From: an uncultured Actinomycetes bacterium
Lineage (GTDB): Bacteria; Actinomycetota; Thermoleophilia; Solirubrobacterales; 70-9
NCBI GenBank assembly: GCA_946482365.1
Contig: CAMLQY010000003.1
Location: 62,001 to 126,000 of the forward strand
Length of the DNA: 64,000 nucleotides
Direction of reading: 5' to 3'
Part shown: positions 58,907-64,000 of the stretch, piece by piece
Layout of the letters: each line of letters begins with the position of its first letter
How positions within the stretch are numbered: position 1 is the stretch's first letter
The notes under the pieces: model-generated
Databases searched by the model: none
The model's input: the letters and a program-made list of their open reading frames with translations, nothing else
Told to the model about the DNA's origin: nothing
Translations under genes and position numbers: made by a program

Positions 58907-60261
58907 GGGAGGTCGGAATCGCAACGAGCGAGCGTCTCTGGGAGGAGCTCTGCCTAGCTTTGAACGATCGAGAGGAGTCGGCCGCCATTCTCCTCGCTGG
59001 TCATATCGAGGAGGCAGACCGCATCACGTTCTGCCTCAACCGCGCAATTTGGGTGCCTGCGGAAGCATATGAGATGCGTTCCCCCATCGAGATGCGAATT
59101 AGCTCGGAGGGGTGGATGCCAGCCTTGGCCGAGGCCGCCGCAGAAGACTGGCAGCCGATCTTCTTTCACACTCACCCGGCCGGCGGGCCCCTGCCATCAC
59201 GTTATGACGAGGAGGCCGCCCGCAAGCTCGCACCGGTCTTCGAAGCCCGAACCGGCAAGCCTTTCGCCAGCTTGATTCTCGGCGACTCACCGACCTCGCC
59301 TCGCTTCACCGGGACGCTTGGCGAAGACCCAATCGGCCGTCTGCGCGTGGTCGGCGACCGCGTCCGTCTTCTCGATGCCGCCGACCGGTTGCGCAAGTCC
59401 GAGTCCTCGCTTGATTCGTTTGATCGCCAGATAAGGGCATTTGGCAGCGACGGACAGAGGGTTCTTCGACGGCTCCGGGTCGGAGTTGTCGGTGGCGGCG
59501 GAACCGGCTCAGCTGTGTACGAGCAGCTGGTCCGGCTCGGGGTTGGCGAGATCGTCGTGATCGATGACGATGAGGTCAGCGCTACCAACCTCACCCGCAT
59601 CCACGGCTCGACAATGGCCGATGTAGGACAGCCGAAGGTCGAGGTTCTGGCCAACAGCGCCCGCGCGATTGGCTTCGGCACCACAGTTATGGCCCACCGA
59701 GCCAGGATTACCGAGCGAAGCGTGTTCGAAGAGCTGCGCGGATGCGACATCGTCTTCGGTTGCACTGACGACAACGCCGGACGCGCCATTCTCTCTCGCC
59801 TCGCCTACTACTACTGCGTGATGGTGATCGATGTCGGTGTTGTGATCAGCGCTCGCGACGGCGAGGTATCTGGCCTCGATGCGCGCATGAGCGTGATGGC
59901 CCCGGGAACACCATGTCTTTTCTGCCGCGGGCGGATTGACCCCAATCGCTTGCGCGAAGAGCAGCTTCCCGATGCCGAGCGCAAACAACTCGCCGACGAG
60001 GGCTATGCCCAAGGTCTCGCCGATCCCGATCCCGCCGTCCTCACCTATACGACCATGATCGCCAGCTATGCGGTCGACGAGATGTTGCAGCGTCTCTTCG
60101 GTTTTGGCGAAGAGCCCCGCTCTTCCGAGGTTCTCATTCGCCCGTTGCAGCGCGAGGTCAGGCGGTTGAGCGGCGCATCCATCGAGGGTCACTTCTGCGC
60201 TGACCTACGGTTTCTCGGTCGGGCCGATTGCGAGCCGCCGATGGGGATTCCGTGGTCGTGA
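58903..60261 (+). CDS. JAB deubiquitinase-like plus ThiF/E1 fusion
   Basis: 452 residues, GTG start. Residues 1-150 form a JAB/MPN protease: JAMM ligands His89, His91 (FFHTHPAG), Ser99 and Asp102, with an acidic residue near 24-25. Residues 165-452 form a ThiF/MoeB-like E1: adenylate loop GVVGGGGTGSAV (194-205), VVIDDDEVSATNLTRI, GCTDDNAGR and Cys pair CLFC (338, 341) that probably binds zinc with CADLRFLGRADC near the end. One protein would therefore both process and activate the Ubl. Confidence 0.9.
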   Translation: MREVGIATSERLWEELCLALNDREESAAILLAGHIEEADRITFCLNRAIWVPAEAYEMRSPIEMRISSEGWMPALAEAAAEDWQPIFFHTHPAGGPLPSRYDEEAARKLAPVFEARTGKPFASLILGDSPTSPRFTGTLGEDPIGRLRVVGDRVRLLDAADRLRKSESSLDSFDRQIRAFGSDGQRVLRRLRVGVVGGGGTGSAVYEQLVRLGVGEIVVIDDDEVSATNLTRIHGSTMADVGQPKVEVLANSARAIGFGTTVMAHRARITERSVFEELRGCDIVFGCTDDNAGRAILSRLAYYYCVMVIDVGVVISARDGEVSGLDARMSVMAPGTPCLFCRGRIDPNRLREEQLPDAERKQLADEGYAQGLADPDPAVLTYTTMIASYAVDEMLQRLFGFGEEPRSSEVLIRPLQREVRRLSGASIEGHFCADLRFLGRADCEPPMGIPWS

Positions 60262-60599
60262 AAGCCCGTCTAATCGACTGGTGGCGTCGCCGTCGCATCA
60301 CTTCCCCTCGGCTGGACCGGGTTGAGCGTTACGCGTCGCAGGCTGAACTGCCCGAGAGCCTTCCGCGCCATCAACTCGCAATCGTCGGAGCGCCGAGGAA
60401 GCCCAAGTGGCTGGTGTTCGAATGCCCCTGCGGGGAGGGGCACCGACTCCAAGTGAACCTCTCGGTGGGGAGGTATCCGAACTGGCGTCTAGTCGACGCT
60501 GAGACCGGTCCGAGCGTATTTCCCTCGGTCGATTTTGATGCTTCTGAGCGGCATTGCCATTTCTGGATCCGCGATGGCCGCGTTCGCTGGTCGAGGTAA
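60258..60599 (+). CDS. DUF6527-type protein of the ubiquitin-like operon
   Basis: 113 residues from GTG 60258, overlapping the E1 stop (GTGA); the frame is open to 60228 but that part duplicates E1 coding. KWLVFECPCGEGHRLQVNLS followed by PNWRLVD, PSVDF and HCHFWIRDGRVRW is the DUF6527 pattern, likely a small zinc-binding domain (CPCG plus HCHFW). The family is found with bacterial Multiubiquitin/E1/E2 operons. Its biochemical role is unknown to me; a ligase-like or target-recognition role is possible. Confidence 0.78.
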   Translation: MKARLIDWWRRRRITSPRLDRVERYASQAELPESLPRHQLAIVGAPRKPKWLVFECPCGEGHRLQVNLSVGRYPNWRLVDAETGPSVFPSVDFDASERHCHFWIRDGRVRWSR

Positions 60600-60845
60600 T
60601 CGGGTGCAGCCTGCGCGGATCGCTGCGCTCGATTTCGGCTGTAGTCGGCCGGGACAGGAAAAGATCGATCCCGTTGAGTGGGCTACGAGATGGCTCTTCG
60701 TAGCCCAAACCCACCGGAGTCGGCCCGGAACCAAGGGTATCCAGGCTCCCCAGACCGGCTACAATGCGCCCTGAGGTAGCCCCGAATTTCCGCATGGTGA
60801 TGCGGTTTCAGCGACATATCCGGGCTGGCTTTTGCCGGCCCGGAT
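60600..60845. other. non-coding right end of the island, with palindrome and hairpin
   Basis: No gene is supported. 60676-60709 (GGGCTAC...GTAGCCC) is the counterpart of the left-end palindrome at 55967-56000. 60818-60829/60834-60845 is a 12-bp hairpin with TTTT loop (one G-T pair) that abuts the right 51-bp repeat exactly. Both may be recombination sites; the hairpin could instead end the Ubl transcript. Confidence 0.55.
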
Positions 60846-60896
60846 ACACGACTGAAAATCGTGGTGTCGCCGGTTCGATTCCGGCCCTCGCCATTC
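60846..60896 (+). repeat. attR-like direct repeat (tRNA-Phe fragment)
   Basis: Perfect copy of 55868-55918. It lacks the acceptor 5' strand and D arm, so it is not a functional tRNA. It marks the right end of a 4978-bp island. Confidence 0.92.
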
Positions 60897-60932
60897 CGAT
60901 GGCCTTGCGGAGCTTTGTCTGCGTCCGTCGGC

Positions 60933-62765
60933 TCAGAGAGCTGAGTCTGGCGGGGGACCCGGCCAGGTTGCCAGGATGTGTCTCGCGAGTTGGGTGCCTC
61001 TATCGGCAATGGACTCCTCGGTGAAGCTGTCGGGATAGTCCTCGACCAGTTGCTGGTTCATCGCCAAGAGGCTGTTTTGCGCCAGGGCTGGCCGCTTCAC
61101 GTCCCATGCTGCATTCGACATTGAAGGGTTCAGCCTGTCGGTGACAAGAGTGAGGTTCCCGAGCAGGTTGATTGCCGCTTCGCGCTGCTCGGCGGAGCAT
61201 CGTCGTCCGACGGGAGCGGCCAGTGCGCCATCCATTTTCGAGGCATGATGTGCTCTATCTGGAGTTTCGATGGCCTCTGGAGTTTCTCGTGCTTGGCAGT
61301 TCTCATTCGGCTGCGCTCGACCTCCCAGAGGATGTCGAGTAGCCGTTCCCGGGCGATTGCTCCCGTTCCGTATGCGCGATTCTGAGTAAGTATCGGCATG
61401 AGATCGGAATCCCGAGGCCAAGACCGGGAACTTCCCTCCATTTTGGCTAGCTGACGCTCGATGATCTCCGATGCGTCGCCGGGTTCTGCCTTGACCTCTT
61501 TGACCAGTTCCGTAAAGAGGCGGTTATAGCCCTGGGCAGATCCCCGCATGAGCATTCGCCTGACCAGATAGTCCTCAATGAGGAAAAGGCTGCGATCAAC
61601 GGTCTCCGCGCGGAGACCGGCTGCCTCTTGCTTAAAGAGATAGAGCACCAGGGGAAAAGGGGTCGTCGTGTTCAGCGTTTCCAGACGCTCGAAGAATGCA
61701 CGCCTGGAAGAGCCCTCTGGTTGGGAGGAGAACGAGCGATACAAACGCGCGTCCTCCGCGAATTCAGGAATGAGGGACTTTACATCGGGGGAGTCTGTCT
61801 CGAACATCTTTGTGAAGGATTTGAAGAGATAGTCCGAGTTGACCTCCGTACCTAGTCGCATCTGCAGCCAGTGTTGGAGAAAGACATCAGCCCGAACGCG
61901 GTCGAGGCGACCGAGTCTGATCTTCTTCTGCCACCAGTCGTCCTCGATCCAGACCCAGTACTGCTCGTAAAGCTCTTCGGCGTCGTCGCCTCCCTTTTCG
62001 TGTTGGAAGACGAAGTTCTTGACAAGGTCAATCGCATTCAGGGGAGAGCCCCGGTCGTTGAGCGTCTCGAAGATGACTTGTGCGTTGTCACGAGAGTCAA
62101 GGTCGATCCAAACGATCTTGAGCTGCGAGCGAACCACTGCCTCGAGCGCCTGAAACCGAATCTTGCGCTCGGGCTCCGGGACGGTGGAGGCCCAATCGGT
62201 GACGGCGCTCTCGAAGTAGTCGAAGCACTGGACGATCCGGTGGCTCCTGAGTGTGGGGTCGACCTCGTTACCGCTCATTACTGCGCGAAAGGCAGCGCGA
62301 TCATGCTTTGTCGGCCAGACCTTGAACACCGCATCTGGTTGCCCCTTCGATAGGTAGGGGCGGTTCTCCAAAAGGTCCCGAAGGACATCGGCTTGTTCTG
62401 AAGCCCCCGCCTGTGCGAGGGCGCGGGCAGCGGCGCCCACCAGAAGCTGAATCGTCGTCAGCCTCTGCTGGCCGTCAATGATCTCCCTGAGCTCGAGCTG
62501 GCCTGCGCCAAAGGGCATGAGCTTGACGACGATTGCTCCCAGAAAGTGCACGGGCAGCTTCTCGCTGGGGGGCGCGACCTCGTCAGGGCCGGCCGCCTCG
62601 ACGTAGGCATTGACGACCTCGAGAACATCGGCCCAGAACGGGGCCCACTGGCGCTCGCGTTCCCACGCATAGCGCCGCTGGAAGACGGGCACTATGTACC
62701 GAACATCCCGCCTGAAGATCGCATCGAATGACTGGGCCTGAGCGTCGATCGCACTATCAAATCAT
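60933..62765 (-). pseudogene. frameshifted GmrSD-type restriction gene (DUF262 + DUF1524)
   Basis: Reading from the right: an ATG at 62765 directly follows the upstream stop (TAGATG), but the frame breaks within 3 codons; the conserved N-terminus SFDAIFRRDVRYIVPVFQRR is in the next frame and lacks its own start. DUF262 follows with the nucleotide-binding DGQQRLTT motif and IFETLNDRGSPLNAIDLVK. The DUF1524 HNH core QIEHIMPRKWMAHWPLP is interrupted near 61195-61200; the rest (AEQREAAINLLGNLTLVTDR) continues in another frame to 60933. Either decay or two assembly errors. Intact homologs cut modified (glucosylated) DNA. Confidence 0.82.
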
Positions 62766-62945
62766 CTACCGGTCGTACGCGACCGTCAGCATGTAAGGAG
62801 CCGCGTTTCCGTCCGAGCTGTCCACGGTGTGACCATCCACTAGAACGTCGGAGTACACGTCGAGACGGTGGATGGGAGGGAGAGATTGAATCTCAGCCGG
62901 TCCAGGATGTGTGAGGTGTGACGTCCATCGCGAGCAGGACGGCAC
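62766..62945 (-). CDS. possible small protein or gene remnant upstream of the GmrSD gene
   Basis: 59 residues from GTG 62945. The C-terminal half (LDVYSDVLVDGHTVDSSDGN, then PYMLTVAYDR) looks like genuine protein and its stop touches the ATG of the GmrSD-like gene, suggesting translational coupling. No family recognised and no RBS visible. May be the tail of a truncated gene. Confidence 0.35.
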   Translation of the reverse strand: MPSCSRWTSHLTHPGPAEIQSLPPIHRLDVYSDVLVDGHTVDSSDGNAAPYMLTVAYDR

Positions 62946-63043
62946 TCGATCTCTCCGCGATCAAGGAGGCGAGCCACCCGGAGGGTGACGTCGGTCCCGC
63001 CGAGCGGGTTGAACGGGCCGGCCAGCCGCTAGGGTCGGCGGCG

Positions 63044-63763
63044 ATGCGAACCGCAGTGATCACAGGAGCCTCCAGCGGCATCGGCGCCGCCACGGCGCGG
63101 GCGCTGGCGGGCTACCGGATTGTTCTCGGTGCCCGGCGGCTCGACCGGCTCGAGGCGCTGGCTGCGGAGATCGGCGGCGAGGCGATCGGGCTCGACGTCG
63201 CCGACCCCGACTCGGTGACCGCGTTCGCGGAGCGGATCGATGCTTGCGACGTGTTGGTCAACAATGCGGGCGGCGCGCTTGGGCTCGATTCGGTCTCCGA
63301 GGCCGACGAAGAGAAGTGGCGCCAGATGTACGAGGCGAACGTGCTGGGGACGATGCGGATGACGCGGGCGCTGCTGCCGCAGCTGGTGGCCTCCGGAGAC
63401 GGGCACGTGGTCGGCGTCACCAGCATCGCCGCCTTCGAGACCTACCGCGGCGGCGCCGGCTACACCGCCGCCAAGCACGCGCAGCGGGCGATGATGCGGA
63501 CCCTGCGGCTCGAGCTGCTGGGCGAGCCGGTCCGTTTCACCGAGGTCGCCCCCGGCATGGTCGAGACCGAGTTCTCGCTGGTCCGCTTCGGCGGCGACGA
63601 GGAGAAGGCGGCGCGGGTCTACGAGGGCATGCAGCCGCTCAGCGCCGCCGACGTCGCCGAGTGCATCCGCTGGGCCCTCGCTCAGCCGCCGCACGTCAAC
63701 GTCGACGAGATCGTCGTCCGGCCGCGAGACCAGGCGACCGCGACAGACGTGCACCGCGGCTAG
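63044..63763 (+). CDS. short-chain dehydrogenase/reductase
   Basis: 239 residues from ATG 63044; the longer frame from 62918 has no homology. TGASSGIGAATARAL (cofactor), LVNNAGGALG, the catalytic Ser in GVTSIAAFE and YTAAKHA (Tyr and Lys) are standard, and APGMVETEF follows. It resembles the YdfG branch (serine/3-hydroxy acid dehydrogenases, NADP-type), since an ARR follows the first strand pair. Substrate unresolved. Confidence 0.9.
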   Translation: MRTAVITGASSGIGAATARALAGYRIVLGARRLDRLEALAAEIGGEAIGLDVADPDSVTAFAERIDACDVLVNNAGGALGLDSVSEADEEKWRQMYEANVLGTMRMTRALLPQLVASGDGHVVGVTSIAAFETYRGGAGYTAAKHAQRAMMRTLRLELLGEPVRFTEVAPGMVETEFSLVRFGGDEEKAARVYEGMQPLSAADVAECIRWALAQPPHVNVDEIVVRPRDQATATDVHRG

Positions 63764-63772
63764 CGGGGCCGC

Positions 63773-64000
63773 TCAGCCCGCGGCGGGAGGATCGGCGAGG
63801 TAGCCCTCCGGCTCCTCGACCACGGTGTTGACGAGATCGCCGATCCGCTCGATCTCGACCCGGACCGTCTGGCCGACGTGGAGCACGTTCTCGCGGATCG
63901 GCTTGCGCCCGAGGCCGACGCCGGCCGGCGTGCCGGTGGCGATCACGTCGCCGGGCTCGAGCGTGAAGGCTTCGGAGAGGTGGGAGACCTGCTGGAAGCA
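63773..64000 (-). CDS. fumarylacetoacetate hydrolase-family protein, 5' end beyond window
   Basis: Only the last 75 residues are seen: LSEAFTLEPGDVIATGTPAG, VGLGRKPI, then LHVGQTVRVEIERIGDLVNTV to a stop at 63773. GDVIATGTPAGVG is the hallmark of the FAH/2-keto-4-pentenoate hydratase family, which cleaves or hydrates C-C bonds of keto-diacids in aromatic breakdown. It is convergent with the SDR gene, whose stop lies 9 nt away. Confidence 0.9.
   Translation of the reverse strand, partial: CFQQVSHLSEAFTLEPGDVIATGTPAGVGLGRKPIRENVLHVGQTVRVEIERIGDLVNTVVEEPEGYLADPPAAG

Noticed and set aside
60846..60915. Possible second tRNA-Phe gene
   Set aside because: Only the anticodon loop through the 3' end is present; the 5' acceptor strand and D arm are missing, so it is an attachment-site copy.

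Overview
The window is a high-GC bacterial chromosome segment with very compact genes (4-nt ATGA/GTGA overlaps are common) and no insertion sequence, transposase, integrase or CRISPR array that I can see. High GC, PucR-type control, large secreted repeat proteins (an RHS giant, delta-60 repeats, RTX repeats) and assimilatory APS reduction fit an actinobacterium, most likely class Thermoleophilia (Solirubrobacterales-like). That placement is inference from style, not a phylogenetic result.

Layout. 1-3.0 kb: end of a ferritin gene, an enolase-superfamily enzyme and a FAD amine/amino-acid oxidase. 3.0-12.1 kb: an accessory block with a 2403-residue RHS-type secreted protein (two seven-bladed propellers, trypsin-like protease tip), a lower-GC companion gene, and a broken copy of the oxidase 3' end. 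12.1-27.6 kb: a polyamine/omega-amino-acid module (mmsA, potCBDA, omega-aminotransferase, PucR regulator, alanine dehydrogenase, aminoaldehyde dehydrogenase), then an RTX protein, a strongly structured intergenic element and two divergent TetR genes, one a double TetR. 27.6-28.8 kb: VapBC and dodecin. 28.8-33.5 kb: sulfate assimilation (rhodanese, sulfite reductase, APS reductase, ATP sulfurylase, APS kinase). 33.7-41.2 kb: PHP phosphoesterase, acyl-CoA carboxylase alpha, sulfatase, HAD hydrolase, sucCD. 41.2-46.3 kb: DUF4389 protein, M48 protease and two paralogous secreted proteins, with a stray copy of the sucD 3' end between the paralogs. 46.4-55.8 kb: aminotransferase, DtxR regulator, HAD phosphatase, delta-60 repeat protein, DHPS-like enzyme, MrfA-like helicase, SLOG protein and a GH15-like protein whose frame runs through its terminator hairpin.

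55.8-62.9 kb is the most interesting part. A tRNA-Phe gene carries a 4.98-kb island bounded by perfect 51-bp direct repeats. It encodes VapBC, an ImmA/IrrE-type metalloprotease with an XRE repressor, and a four-gene ubiquitin-like conjugation operon (Ubl, E2-like protein without cysteine, JAB-E1 fusion, DUF6527 protein). Palindromic operator candidates sit between the ImmA/XRE pair and the Ubl operon, suggesting the pair controls it. Just outside lies a twice-frameshifted GmrSD-type (DUF262/DUF1524) restriction gene. No recombinase is present. The window ends with an SDR gene and part of a fumarylacetoacetate-hydrolase-family gene.

A theme across the window: three accessory blocks (about 9, 3.8 and 5 kb) are each flanked by a duplicated 3' end of the gene they follow (oxidase, sucD, tRNA-Phe), with no recombinase inside any of them.
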